64,000 bases of DNA from JAMOAD01 sp023621955 (GCA_035403085.1 DAONEM010000001.1:80852-144851), one strand, 5' to 3'; shown: positions 42,014-50,783, numbered from the stretch's first letter. Notes: generated by a model not told the origin, from the sequence alone. Numbers and translations: made by a program.

Positions 42014-44074
42014 ATGGAAAGGACTACTCAGGAAAGGTTGATCGATTGGGCAAAAAAGAATTACTCCTCCCAGCAAAGGGCCTTCGCCGAGAGGTTGGCT
42101 ACCCGGGTCGGCGAGATTCTCGGTCCCGGAGAGGCCACCACGGCCGCCTATGCCCTGCCCCTCTTCGAAACCTCCGGACCGGAGGGGGAACTTCGGGAGA
42201 TTCTGGGAAACGAACTCTCGGAGAAGGTCGCCCTCCTCAGCCGTCTCGGCCGGGTCGCCTACCCTGAGACGGGAAAGAAGCTCAACGATCTCAGGCGCCT
42301 CTTCCTGGAGCTCACCGACGATGTCTCCCTGATTCTGATCAAGCTTGCCGAGAGGGTCGAAGCCATTCACGAGGCGGAGCTGTCGTCCTCACCGGACCTG
42401 AAGCGGCAGGCCGAAGAGGCCCTGGCCCTCTACGCCCCGATCGCCCAACGGCTGGGCATTAGCCGTCTCTCGATCCCCCTCGAGGACAGCGGCTTCAAAA
42501 ACCTCTTCCCCAAGGAGTTTCATCGGTTGGAGTACGCCCTGGACCGGCAACGCCCTCTCTGGGAAGCGAAACTTCGGGACACCGGTAAGATTCTCAAGGA
42601 TACCCTCTCGAAAGAGGGCCTTCAGATCGTCTCTCTGCAGGGAAGGGTCAAGAGGCTCTACAGCATCTTCCGCAAGATTCGCAACAAAGGGGTCTCCCTG
42701 GAGGAGATCTTCGACCTTCTCGCCCTGAGGGTCATCACCTCTTCCCCCCCGGAGTGCTACCTCGCTCTGGGAATCATCCACAGCCACTGGACACCCATTG
42801 AGGGTCGCTTCAGGGATTGGATCGCCTACCCCAAAGCGAACGGGTACCGTTCGATCCAGACGACCATCCTCTCCCGGAACGGAGACAGGTATGAGATTCA
42901 GATCCGAACCGAGGAGATGCACCGGGAAGCCGAGTACGGCGCCGCCGCCCATTGGAGCTACAAAGAGGGAGGGAAGGCCTCCCGGGAGAGTTGGATCAAC
43001 CGTCTCAAGGAGTTCCTCGAAAACGATGAGTTCTTCTACGACCCTTCGGCGTTGAAGGAGATTCTCAAGGAGGAGATGAAACGGGACTTCATCAACGTCC
43101 TCACCCCGAAGGGGCACATCCTCTCCCTTCCCGAAGGCTCTTGCCCCGTGGACTTCGCTTACGGCATCCACACCGAGTTGGGCCATAAAACAGTTGGATC
43201 CAGAGTGAACGGGAAACTCGTCCCCTTGTCGACCCCCCTCAAGTCCGGAGACGTCGTGGAGATTCTCTCCTCCACCAAGGCCAAGCCCTCCCAAGATTGG
43301 CTCAACTTTGTCAAGAGCTCACGGGGGCGATCCAAGATCCGGGAGTGGTTCCGACAAAACCAGAAAGAGGCGTTCCTGGCGGAGGGGAAGAAACGTTGGG
43401 AGAGTATCCTCCGCCGCTATCAGAAAAGACTCAAGGGGCTTCCGGAGGAACCGGAGAAGGGGTTTCGGGAGAGGGTCAAGAACGCCGGCTATGGAAACGA
43501 CATCGACGCCTTCTTCCTCTCTCTGGCCTCAGGGGCTCTAGGATCGGGGCTGCAGGTTCTCAAGCGCCTCTTCCCGGAAGTGACCGCCCCTAAGAAGAGC
43601 CCGCCTGTGGCTCAGACGGCCCAGCGGCTCCGTACCCCAGAGGTGATCGTCCAAGGAGTCTCGGGGCTGGAGGTTCACCTAGCCCGCTGCTGCCTCCCCC
43701 TCCGAGGGGAAGGGATCGTCGCCTATATCACTAAGACGAGGGGAATCTCCATTCACGCCTCCCGCTGTCCTCTGATCAAGAGGGAAGTTGATGCGAGCCG
43801 TTTCAGAGAGGCCCTCTGGGCGGAGGGAACCAGCCTGCAAGAGGTTCCCGCGATCTTTTACGGAGAGGAGGCTCAGCCCATCATTACGTCCCTGATCAAC
43901 CTCGCCTCGGAGGAGAAGATCGGCGTGAAGGCTCTCCACCAGAGAGGAACTTTCCCGGAAATTTCGGTGGAGATCATCCTTCAGCTGGAGAATCTGGAAC
44001 AGTTGAAGCGGTTTCTTCACAGGGCGGAGGGACTTCCCCCGATCAGGGGAGTCTACACCCCCGCCCTGCCGTGA
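42014..44074 (+). CDS. rel: RelA/SpoT-family (p)ppGpp synthetase with degenerate hydrolase domain
   Basis: 686 residues. The N-terminal third aligns with the Rel hydrolase domain but lacks its metal site: where HDxxEDT is expected the sequence reads LPLFETS, and KLADR is KLAER. The synthetase domain (about 210-350) keeps GRVKRLYSIFRKI, a RFRDWIAYPKANGYRS region, and YEIQIRTEEMH with the catalytic Glu. TGS (VLTPKGHILSLPEGSCPVDFAY) and C-terminal zinc-finger/ACT-like domains follow. It therefore should make the alarmone but not degrade it. The start is set at ATG 42014 behind TAGGAGAAG; TATACT lies at 41990-41995. Confidence 0.88.
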   Translation: MERTTQERLIDWAKKNYSSQQRAFAERLATRVGEILGPGEATTAAYALPLFETSGPEGELREILGNELSEKVALLSRLGRVAYPETGKKLNDLRRLFLELTDDVSLILIKLAERVEAIHEAELSSSPDLKRQAEEALALYAPIAQRLGISRLSIPLEDSGFKNLFPKEFHRLEYALDRQRPLWEAKLRDTGKILKDTLSKEGLQIVSLQGRVKRLYSIFRKIRNKGVSLEEIFDLLALRVITSSPPECYLALGIIHSHWTPIEGRFRDWIAYPKANGYRSIQTTILSRNGDRYEIQIRTEEMHREAEYGAAAHWSYKEGGKASRESWINRLKEFLENDEFFYDPSALKEILKEEMKRDFINVLTPKGHILSLPEGSCPVDFAYGIHTELGHKTVGSRVNGKLVPLSTPLKSGDVVEILSSTKAKPSQDWLNFVKSSRGRSKIREWFRQNQKEAFLAEGKKRWESILRRYQKRLKGLPEEPEKGFRERVKNAGYGNDIDAFFLSLASGALGSGLQVLKRLFPEVTAPKKSPPVAQTAQRLRTPEVIVQGVSGLEVHLARCCLPLRGEGIVAYITKTRGISIHASRCPLIKREVDASRFREALWAEGTSLQEVPAIFYGEEAQPIITSLINLASEEKIGVKALHQRGTFPEISVEIILQLENLEQLKRFLHRAEGLPPIRGVYTPALP

Positions 44075-44081
44075 AGAGCTC

Positions 44082-45206
44082 TTAGCTACGGAGTTTGGCG
44101 GCTACCGCTTCGCCCATCTCCAGGGTCTTGTTGGAACCACCCATATCGTAGGTTCTGACTTTTCCTTCCTTGATGACGGCGGCCACGGCTTCGTGGATGG
44201 CCTTGGCTTTCTCTTTCTCCCCAAGCCAGTCGAGCATCATACCGGCGGCCAGGATCGTGGCCAAGGGGTTGACCTTGTAGAGCCCGGCGTACTTAGGAGC
44301 CGATCCGTGGGTCGGTTCGAAGACGGCCAGATTGTCCCCGATGTTTCCGGAGCAACCAAAGCCGAGTCCTCCAACCATCTGGGCGCAGAGATCGGAGATG
44401 ATGTCGCCGTAAAGGTTGGAAGCCACGAGAACATCGTAGTTGAAGGGGTTCTTGAGGAGCCACATGGTCATGGCGTCGATGTTGGCTTCATCGAACTGAA
44501 CCATGGGGTACTCCTTGGCCACCTCTTTAGCGATGTCCAGGAAGAGTCCGTCCGTTGCGCGGACAACGTTGGCCTTATGGACAACGGTCACCTTCTTGCG
44601 GTTGTTGTTCTTGGCAAACTCGAAGGCCGCCCGGATGATCCTCTCGGAGCTCTTCTTGGTGTTGACCTTGCAAGAGATGGCGTACTGGTCCAGAGGGAGA
44701 TCCTTGAAGGCGGCGAAGGGCTTGGAGAGCTCTTTGAGCACGTTCGCCAAGGCTTCTGGAACGGGGTTGAACTCAACACCGGAGTAGAGGCCTTCCGTGT
44801 TCTCTCTGAAGACCACGATGTCGATGTTCTCTTTATAGTTGAGAGGATTGCCTGGGAAGGCCTTGATTGGACGCAGACAGGTGTAGAGATCAAACTGCTG
44901 TCTCATCTTCACGATGGGAGAGCGGTAGACCAGGCCCTTGTCACGCAGTTCCGGGGCCAATTCCGCGACAGCCACCTTCGCCGGCTTCGAGGTAATGGCA
45001 CCGAAGAGGGCGGCGTCAACCCTTTTTAAAAGATCGACCGTTCTAGGAGGAAAGGGATCCCCTTCCCGGCACCAGAACTCCCAGCCGATGTCGCCGTACT
45101 CGTAATCGGCGTCGAAACCGATGGCTTTCAAAACGATCATGGCCGCCTCGACGACCTCAACACCAACGCCGTCTCCCGGAAGGACAGCGATCTTGTATTT
45201 AGCCAT
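44082..45206 (-). CDS. Isocitrate/isopropylmalate dehydrogenase family protein
   Basis: 374 residues of the beta-decarboxylating dehydrogenase family. LPGDGVGVEV starts it; FRENTEGLYSGVE holds the substrate-binding Arg/Glu, VHKANVVRATDGLF the catalytic Lys, ASNLYGDIISDL the metal Asp residues, and EPTHGSAPKYAG the NAD-binding loop. The pattern suits an NAD-dependent isocitrate or homoisocitrate dehydrogenase better than LeuB, but the exact substrate is not certain. It lies 62 bases behind etfA and may share the transcript or use its own promoter. Confidence 0.85.
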   Translation of the reverse strand: MAKYKIAVLPGDGVGVEVVEAAMIVLKAIGFDADYEYGDIGWEFWCREGDPFPPRTVDLLKRVDAALFGAITSKPAKVAVAELAPELRDKGLVYRSPIVKMRQQFDLYTCLRPIKAFPGNPLNYKENIDIVVFRENTEGLYSGVEFNPVPEALANVLKELSKPFAAFKDLPLDQYAISCKVNTKKSSERIIRAAFEFAKNNNRKKVTVVHKANVVRATDGLFLDIAKEVAKEYPMVQFDEANIDAMTMWLLKNPFNYDVLVASNLYGDIISDLCAQMVGGLGFGCSGNIGDNLAVFEPTHGSAPKYAGLYKVNPLATILAAGMMLDWLGEKEKAKAIHEAVAAVIKEGKVRTYDMGGSNKTLEMGEAVAAKLRS

Positions 45207-45221
45207 GAAAACCTCCTAAGG

Positions 45222-45261
45222 TAGAATACTCTATTCTATAGGAAAGCGAGGATGTGAGGAA
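45222..45261 (-). promoter_or_regulatory. Possible promoter and operator before the dehydrogenase
   Basis: A perfect inverted repeat TAGAATA-CTC-TATTCTA (45222-45238) lies just upstream of the TTAGGAGG ribosome site. On the minus strand its first arm gives TAGAAT as a -10, with a weak TTCCTC 17 bases upstream. A repressor dimer bound there would block transcription. Confidence 0.4.
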
Positions 45262-45268
45262 CCCCCGT

Positions 45269-46462
45269 TTACAGGCCTTGGAGCAACCTTTCCAGAACCT
45301 CTTTGGCGTCACCGACAAGGCTCACGTCGGCCAAGTCGAAGATGGGAGCGTGGGGATCGTTGTTAATAGCCACGATTCGATCGCTCGAACGCATCCCGAC
45401 CTGGTGCTGGAGAGCTCCGGAGATTCCGCAGGCTATGTAAAGTTTGGGGGCAACGGTGATTCCGGTCTGTCCAACCTGGTGACGGTACGGGATCAGCCCT
45501 GAATCGACCACCGCTCGGGAGGCGCCCAAGGCTCCCCCCAGCTTCTGGGCAAGGCGGGAGGCGAGTTCCAAGCAGGCCGGATCAGAGGCTCCTCTTCCGA
45601 CGGAGACGATGACCTCCGCATCCTGAAGGGGAATCCCTTCCTCCTGAGCCTCCACGGATTCCAGGACCCTCTTCTTATGGCACCAAAGGGAGGGATCGAA
45701 GGGGAAGGAGAGAATCTCACCGTTTTTCACACTCCCAGGTTGAGGAAGAGGCATGACCCGGGGTCGGATGGTCGCCATCTGTGGGCGGTGATGGGGGGTG
45801 AGAATCGTCGCCATGATATTCCCGCCAAAGGCCGGCCGAGTCTGGAGAAGGTTTCCCGTCTCGGTCTCGATTCCCAACTCCGTGCAGTCCGCGGTCAAAC
45901 CTGTTCCCAAAAGCGTGGAGACCCTGGGAAAGAGGGCCCGCCCCTGGGCAGTGGCCCCGCCGAGAAAGATCGCCGGCCTCTCCTGAAGGAAGAGAAGACG
46001 GATCGCCTCGGCGTAGGCCTCGTCGAGAAAGTGCTCCAAGGAAGGGTGGGAAACCACCCAGACCTTGTCGGCGCCATGATCGATCAGCTTCTGAGCCTCT
46101 TTTTCGATTCCCTCGCCGCCGATGAGTAGGGCGCAGAGAAACGTTGAGGAGAGGTCTGCCAACTTCCTTCCAGGGGAGAGCATCTCCAGGGCGACCCGGG
46201 TCACCTTTCCCCCTTTCTGTTCGGCGAAGGTGTAGACTCCCCGGCTCTCTCCCTCTCCGGCACCCTTTTCGCTCTTCTTCCCCTTCATCTCCAGGGCATC
46301 GTAGTTACAGGCCTGAACACAGGTTCCGCAGAGGGTACACCCTTCGAGAACGACAGGGAAACCCTCCCCGTTGATCTCCAAGGCGTTGAAGGGACAGGAA
46401 GAGACACAGGCTCCACAACGGATACACTTATCCTCTATACAAAAGACACCGATCATCGTCAT
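45269..46462 (-). CDS. etfA: Electron transfer flavoprotein alpha subunit with N-terminal ferredoxin domain
   Basis: 397 residues. The first 60 residues carry two [4Fe-4S] motifs, CIRCGACVSSCP and CTLCGTCVQAC. The ETF alpha body follows, and the C-terminal FAD domain has QVGQTGITVAPKLYIACGISGALQH and INNDPHAPIFDLAD. It takes electrons from the acyl-CoA dehydrogenase of the same operon, or passes them to it. The ferredoxin domain offers an extra route to low-potential carriers. Order: acyl-CoA dehydrogenase, etfB, etfA. Confidence 0.92.
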   Translation of the reverse strand: MTMIGVFCIEDKCIRCGACVSSCPFNALEINGEGFPVVLEGCTLCGTCVQACNYDALEMKGKKSEKGAGEGESRGVYTFAEQKGGKVTRVALEMLSPGRKLADLSSTFLCALLIGGEGIEKEAQKLIDHGADKVWVVSHPSLEHFLDEAYAEAIRLLFLQERPAIFLGGATAQGRALFPRVSTLLGTGLTADCTELGIETETGNLLQTRPAFGGNIMATILTPHHRPQMATIRPRVMPLPQPGSVKNGEILSFPFDPSLWCHKKRVLESVEAQEEGIPLQDAEVIVSVGRGASDPACLELASRLAQKLGGALGASRAVVDSGLIPYRHQVGQTGITVAPKLYIACGISGALQHQVGMRSSDRIVAINNDPHAPIFDLADVSLVGDAKEVLERLLQGL

Positions 46463-46472
46463 CGTTCTTCTC

Positions 46473-47267
46473 CTACAGAACCTTCCACTCTTTCAGAAGC
46501 GTCGAGAGCCTAAGGGCGAGAACCTCGGGTTTTCCTTCCACCCTCTCCCCTTCTCCCTCCTTTTGGGGAGGGGAGAAGACCCTCTTGACCTGGGTTGGGG
46601 ATCCTCTCAACCCTACCCTCTCCTCTTCGGCGCCAACCTCTTGAGCGCTCCAAAGAAGCGGCTGGAAAGATTTGGCCTTCATCTTCCCCCGAAGGGAGGG
46701 AAGCCGGGGGGTGTTGATCTCTTTAACCACCGTAAAAAGAGCGGGGAGAGAGATCTCCACACGTTCGTACCCCTCTTCGGTCAACCTCTCAACGACGGCT
46801 TTCCCCTCCTCCAGGCTCTCAACCTTCCGGACATAGGTGGCCTGAGGAAGGCCCAACCAGGTAGCGATTCCCGGACCAACCTGAGCGGTGTCTCCATCGA
46901 TGGCCTGCTTCCCGGCGAAGACGATCCAAGGGTCTCCCCTGTGGAGAATCGCTCGGGAAAGGGCGTAGGAGGTGGCCAGGGTATCCGATCCGGCGAAGAG
47001 GGCGTCGGAGAGCAGAATTCCCTCGTCCGCTCCCAGGGAGACACACTCCTTGAGAATCTCTTGAGACTGTTTCGGCCCCATGGTCAGGGCGATCACCCGA
47101 ACCTCGGGATCTTTATCTTTGATCCGCAGAGCCTCTTCCAAGGCATAAAGATCGAAAGGGTTGAGAATCGAGGCAACTCCCTCCCGCTTCAGGGTTCCTT
47201 TCTCGGTGTCCCACTTCACCTCGGTGGTGTCGGGGACTTGCTTGACACAGACAAAGATGTTCTTCAC
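46473..47267 (-). CDS. etfB: Electron transfer flavoprotein beta subunit
   Basis: 264 residues. VCVKQVPDTTEVKWD begins it, NPFDLYALEEALRIKD follows, and DGDTAQVGPGIATWLGLPQATYV stands near residue 125. To my knowledge the DGDTAQVGP stretch marks the group that includes electron-bifurcating ETFs, where the classical group has a different loop. The start overlaps the acyl-CoA dehydrogenase stop by four bases; ten bases separate it from etfA. Confidence 0.92.
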   Translation of the reverse strand: MKNIFVCVKQVPDTTEVKWDTEKGTLKREGVASILNPFDLYALEEALRIKDKDPEVRVIALTMGPKQSQEILKECVSLGADEGILLSDALFAGSDTLATSYALSRAILHRGDPWIVFAGKQAIDGDTAQVGPGIATWLGLPQATYVRKVESLEEGKAVVERLTEEGYERVEISLPALFTVVKEINTPRLPSLRGKMKAKSFQPLLWSAQEVGAEEERVGLRGSPTQVKRVFSPPQKEGEGERVEGKPEVLALRLSTLLKEWKVL

Positions 47268-48406
47268 TTGGTCTCCTTGATGAGGTGGGACGCGATGATC
47301 GAACGCATTACCTGGTTCGTTCCTTCGTAGATCTGGGTGATCTTGGCATCCCTCATCATCTTCTCCAGAGGATACTCTTTCATGTAACCGTAGCCGCCCA
47401 TGATCTGAAGGGCGTCCACAGTGACGGCCATGGCGGTGTCGGAAGTAAAAGCCTTGGCCATGGCGGTGATCTTCGGGTCCCCTCCTCCCAGGTCGATATC
47501 TTTGGCGGCGGCGTAGGTAAGGGCCCTTCCGGCCTCAATCTTCATGGCCATGTCGGCCATCATAAACTGAAGTCCTTGAAAGGTGGCGATAGGCTTGCCG
47601 AACTGTTCCCTCTCCTTAGCGTAGAGGATGGCCGCGTCCAGGGCCGCTTGGGCGATTCCCAGGGACTGGGCCGCAACGCCAAGACGGGTCTTATCGAAGA
47701 CCTTCATGGTCATGAGAAAACCGTTTCCCTCTCGCCCCAAAATCTGGCTGGCCGGCACTCTCAGGTTCCGAAGAACGAGCTCCCTGGTCGCGGAGGCCCG
47801 GATTCCCATCTTGTTCTCCTTCTTCCCGAACTCGAGACCCGGAGTCCCCTTATCGACGATGAAAGCCGTGGCCCCTCGGGTTCCCCTGGTAGGATCGGTG
47901 ATGGCGATGATCACGTAGAAGTCGGCCACCCCTCCGTTGGTAATAAACTGCTTGGTCCCGTTAAGGATGTAGGAGTCACCATCCTTCACGGCCCTGGTTT
48001 TCACCCCTCCCGCATCGCTTCCCGCCTCGGCCTCGGTAAGTGCGAAAGCGGCAAGCCCTCCACCGGCCACTAAGGGGAGGTACTTCCTCTTCTGCTCTTC
48101 AGAGCCGAACATGACGATCGGGACGGTTCCCAGGGATGTTCCCGCATAGGAGAGGGCGATCCCCGCACAGGCATAGGAGAGCTCTTCCACAGCCAAGAGC
48201 ATGGCCGTCATGGAGAGCCCCAGCCCATCGTACTCCTGGGGGATAAAGACCCGGAAGAGATCTCCTTCGGCCATGATCTTGACAATATCCTCAGGGAAGA
48301 TTCCCTCTTCATCGTACTTTTGTCGAACCGGAAGGATCTTCTCTCGGGCTATCTCTCTCGCCGTATCCCTGACCATTATCTCTTCTTCTGTGAAATTGTA
48401 GTTCAT
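47264..48406 (-). CDS. Acyl-CoA dehydrogenase (butyryl-CoA dehydrogenase-like)
   Basis: 380 residues. The FAD/substrate motifs are AFALTEAEAGSDAGG and FITNGG; KMGIRASATRELV follows; the C-terminal catalytic Glu is in IYEGTNQVMRS, the position used by short-chain and medium-chain enzymes. It oxidises acyl-CoA (or reduces enoyl-CoA) with ETF as partner. It is the first gene of a unit with etfB and etfA. TGGAGG precedes the ATG. Confidence 0.93.
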   Translation of the reverse strand: MNYNFTEEEIMVRDTAREIAREKILPVRQKYDEEGIFPEDIVKIMAEGDLFRVFIPQEYDGLGLSMTAMLLAVEELSYACAGIALSYAGTSLGTVPIVMFGSEEQKRKYLPLVAGGGLAAFALTEAEAGSDAGGVKTRAVKDGDSYILNGTKQFITNGGVADFYVIIAITDPTRGTRGATAFIVDKGTPGLEFGKKENKMGIRASATRELVLRNLRVPASQILGREGNGFLMTMKVFDKTRLGVAAQSLGIAQAALDAAILYAKEREQFGKPIATFQGLQFMMADMAMKIEAGRALTYAAAKDIDLGGGDPKITAMAKAFTSDTAMAVTVDALQIMGGYGYMKEYPLEKMMRDAKITQIYEGTNQVMRSIIASHLIKETK

Positions 48407-48436
48407 CGTTCCTCCATAAACAGTTGGTTGTTGGCA

Positions 48437-48465
48437 ATTATACCATGATGGTACAGCTCTGGTAA
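48437..48465 (-). promoter_or_regulatory. Promoter with embedded operator for the acyl-CoA dehydrogenase/ETF operon
   Basis: Minus strand TTACCA (48465-48460), a 17-base spacer and a perfect TATAAT (48442-48437). A perfect inverted repeat TACCAT-G-ATGGTA (48441-48453) overlaps the -10 and spacer, as a repressor site would. Fatty-acid regulators of TetR or GntR type often use such sites; the regulator is not in this window. Confidence 0.6.
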
Positions 48466-48469
48466 AATG

Positions 48470-49210
48470 TCAGGAAGGCTTGTCCGTAGGCCTCTTCCCG
48501 GCCGCCCAGGCGATGAGGATCCCCAGGAGGTAGAGAAGGATGAGGGGAACAGCGACAAGGCTCTGAGTCACCATATCGGGGGTGGGCGTAATCAGGGCGG
48601 CGACCACAAACGCGATCACCACAAAGTATCTAAAGCTTCTCAGAAGAAACTTGGGAGTCACCAGACCGAAACGGGCGAGGAAGAAGATGAGAACAGGGAG
48701 TTCAAAGGTCAAAGCGATTCCCAAGAGAACCTTCGTCGCCAGGGAGAGGTATTGGCTGACGGTCAGGACCGGAGTAAAGTCTCCGCCGATCTGGAGAAAG
48801 AAACGGCACGCCAGGGGAAAGACGACGGAGTAGCCGAAGAAGCCTCCCGCCAGAAAGAAAAGAGTCCCAAAGAGGATGAAAGGGAGAGCCCACCTCTTCT
48901 CCCTCGGCTTAAGGCCTGGAGAGATAAAGCGCCAGAGCTGGTAAAAGAGGAAGGGGGAAGCGGCGAAGAGGGAGGCGAGAAAAGAGAGCTTGATGTACAT
49001 CATGAAGGGTTCGGTCAGAGAGGTGAAGGCCAGTTGACTCCCACTCTTCATGAACTTCGTCAAGGGCCTTGCGAGGAAGAGGTAGAGCTCCCTGTGGTAG
49101 TTCCAACAGCCTAGAAAGGCAACAAGGAGGATGAGAAGGCTTCGAAAGATTCTCTTCCTGAGCTCCTCAAGGTGTTCGAAGAAGCTCATGATATTGGGAT
49201 CTTTGCTCAA
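48470..49210 (-). CDS. tatC: Sec-independent translocase TatC
   Basis: 246 residues with six membrane helices. FFEHLEELRKRIFRSL at the start and FTSLTEPFMMYIKLSFLASLFAASPFLFYQLWRFISPGL are the conserved N-terminal and first-loop motifs that bind twin-Arg signals. TTG 49210 overlaps the tatA stop by four bases and has GGGAG upstream; ATG 49189 is the alternative and fits the usual protein start. Confidence 0.94.
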   Translation of the reverse strand: MSKDPNIMSFFEHLEELRKRIFRSLLILLVAFLGCWNYHRELYLFLARPLTKFMKSGSQLAFTSLTEPFMMYIKLSFLASLFAASPFLFYQLWRFISPGLKPREKRWALPFILFGTLFFLAGGFFGYSVVFPLACRFFLQIGGDFTPVLTVSQYLSLATKVLLGIALTFELPVLIFFLARFGLVTPKFLLRSFRYFVVIAFVVAALITPTPDMVTQSLVAVPLILLYLLGILIAWAAGKRPTDKPS

Positions 49211-49536
49211 CCTTCGCTCCCCTTCTCTCCCTCTTCGGGCTGTTTTTCTCCAACCTGTTTTTCACCCTCCTGGACAGGTTGCTCGGGGTACGGTGACAAA
49301 CCCTCCGGAGGAAGAGGCTCAGGGCCATACTCCTCCTCTTCCTTAGCGTCCCCTTCTCGGTCCAGATCGTTCAACTCCCCTTCCACACTGTTTTTAACCT
49401 TGTTTAGTTCCCTCTTCACCTCCCAAACCGTACGGGCCGCCTTTCGGGCAACCTCGGGAAGCTGTTTCGGACCAAAGACAAGGAGGGCGACGATAAAGAT
49501 GAGGATGACTTCAGGAAGGCCAAGGGGACCGAACAT
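49207..49536 (-). CDS. tatA: Twin-arginine translocase subunit TatA/TatB
   Basis: 109 residues. The single helix LPEVILIFIVALLVFGP is followed by the amphipathic KQLPEVARKAARTVWEVKREL, the hinge and helix of the family. The tail is very rich in Glu and Pro and probably disordered. Only one such subunit is present, so it may serve both TatA and TatB roles. Confidence 0.92.
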   Translation of the reverse strand: MFGPLGLPEVILIFIVALLVFGPKQLPEVARKAARTVWEVKRELNKVKNSVEGELNDLDREGDAKEEEEYGPEPLPPEGLSPYPEQPVQEGEKQVGEKQPEEGEKGSEG

Positions 49537-49573
49537 GGGGATTAAAGTCGTTCCTTAGGGATCATCTTTGAGG

Positions 49574-50308
49574 CTACTCCGCCGTACGCGGTTCGCCGGT
49601 CTTTCTTCTCTCCCGGAAGCGGAAGGCTAACCCGCCGAAGAGAAAGGCTGTCAGGTTGTAGAAGAGGGAAAGGAAAAGGCCCGAAACGGCTCCGACGACA
49701 AAACCGGCCAGGGCTCCGGCGACACCGAAGAGAAGCCCTCCTGTCATCCCGCCCCGGATCTGCTTAAAAAAAGTGGGGAGAATCTCCAAGGGGCCCAGAG
49801 TCCCATGGGTCACTCCTAAGTAGGCTCCTAGAACGATTCCCAAGAACAGGCCCACCCCTCCGAAGAAGACGAAGGCCGAAGAGAGGGTGACATGGTCTAC
49901 AGAGGTCACCCGGCTCTTCTGCTCACCGAGCTTGTTAAGAGCCATTCCACAGTAGGGGCAGTAAAGGTGGTTGGCGTTGATGATGGAACTGCAACTGGGA
50001 CACCGCCACTCCTTCTTTTCAAGAAAACCCCCGCATTGGGAACAGACCTTGGAACCAGGAAGGTTCTGAGTCTGACACTGGGGGCACTCCACGTAACGCC
50101 CCTCTTCGGGATATCCCTCGATCCACTGTCTCTCGTTGTAGTAGTACCACTTTCCGCTCTTCTCTCCAAGACTCCAGAGAACACCCTTGGAATCGCGGAT
50201 CACAAGCTTCTTCAACCCGGTCTTAAACTCTTCAGCCGAGACGATACCCCTTTCGTGGTTCTCCTTCAGCTCTTGGAATCGATTTTCGATCTCCCGGAAA
50301 CGGTTCAT
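49574..50308 (-). CDS. Membrane protein with double zinc ribbon
   Basis: 244 residues. A helical N-terminal region and a WSLGEKSGKWYYYNERQWIEG stretch are followed by three CxxC pairs and further Cys (CPQC, CSQC, CPSC, CPYC; residues about 72-122), giving two zinc ribbons. Two or more Gly-rich membrane helices fill about 140-230 (GGVGLFLGIVLGAYLGV, GGLLFGVAGALAGFVVGAVSGLF). Function unknown. Genes cheX (11 bases upstream) and tatA flank it on the same strand. Confidence 0.65.
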   Translation of the reverse strand: MNRFREIENRFQELKENHERGIVSAEEFKTGLKKLVIRDSKGVLWSLGEKSGKWYYYNERQWIEGYPEEGRYVECPQCQTQNLPGSKVCSQCGGFLEKKEWRCPSCSSIINANHLYCPYCGMALNKLGEQKSRVTSVDHVTLSSAFVFFGGVGLFLGIVLGAYLGVTHGTLGPLEILPTFFKQIRGGMTGGLLFGVAGALAGFVVGAVSGLFLSLFYNLTAFLFGGLAFRFRERRKTGEPRTAE

Positions 50309-50318
50309 CGTGATAGGG

Positions 50319-50783
50319 TCACTTCTCCTTTAGACCAAGGGTGATCATGAAACGCCCCATCGTCGTCTTGAAAATCACCTCGAAGACAGGAATCTTCGGC
50401 GGAAAGAAGATGTTATGGTCTTCCCCGACAACGATCGTAGGAGGAGAGATGCGGATGTTCACGCCATTGTCCACAAGGATGTTCCGCGCCTTGCCGACGG
50501 CGATGTTGGCAAACTCCCCCATCGCATCTTTGACTTCATCGTTGAGATCCGTCATCTCATCCATCAACATCGTGGAGGCAACCTTCAAGGCAATGTTGGA
50601 TGGAAAGCTGATGACCGCTGAGCCTGCTAAAACACCGGTAATCCCTATGACCGCGGAAATGTCCATCTTCGGGTGATCGCCGTTGGCGATGTTCACCGCT
50701 TCCTTTTCGGCATCGAGCCCGGCGAACTCCTTGGTATTCTGAACGACCGTCTCGATAAAAGGATTAATATAGTTTACGTCCAT
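50319..50783 (-). CDS. cheX: CheX-like chemotaxis phosphatase
   Basis: 154 residues. The CheC/CheX fold is seen in VIGITGVLAGSAVISFPSNIALKVASTML and DEVKDAMGEFANIAVGKARN. The dephosphorylation motif Glu-x2-Asn is EFAN near residue 91. It removes phosphate from CheY-like receivers. A chemoreceptor gene stands just upstream, but no CheA, CheW or CheY is in the window. An AAGGGAG ribosome site precedes the start. Confidence 0.85.
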   Translation of the reverse strand: MDVNYINPFIETVVQNTKEFAGLDAEKEAVNIANGDHPKMDISAVIGITGVLAGSAVISFPSNIALKVASTMLMDEMTDLNDEVKDAMGEFANIAVGKARNILVDNGVNIRISPPTIVVGEDHNIFFPPKIPVFEVIFKTTMGRFMITLGLKEK

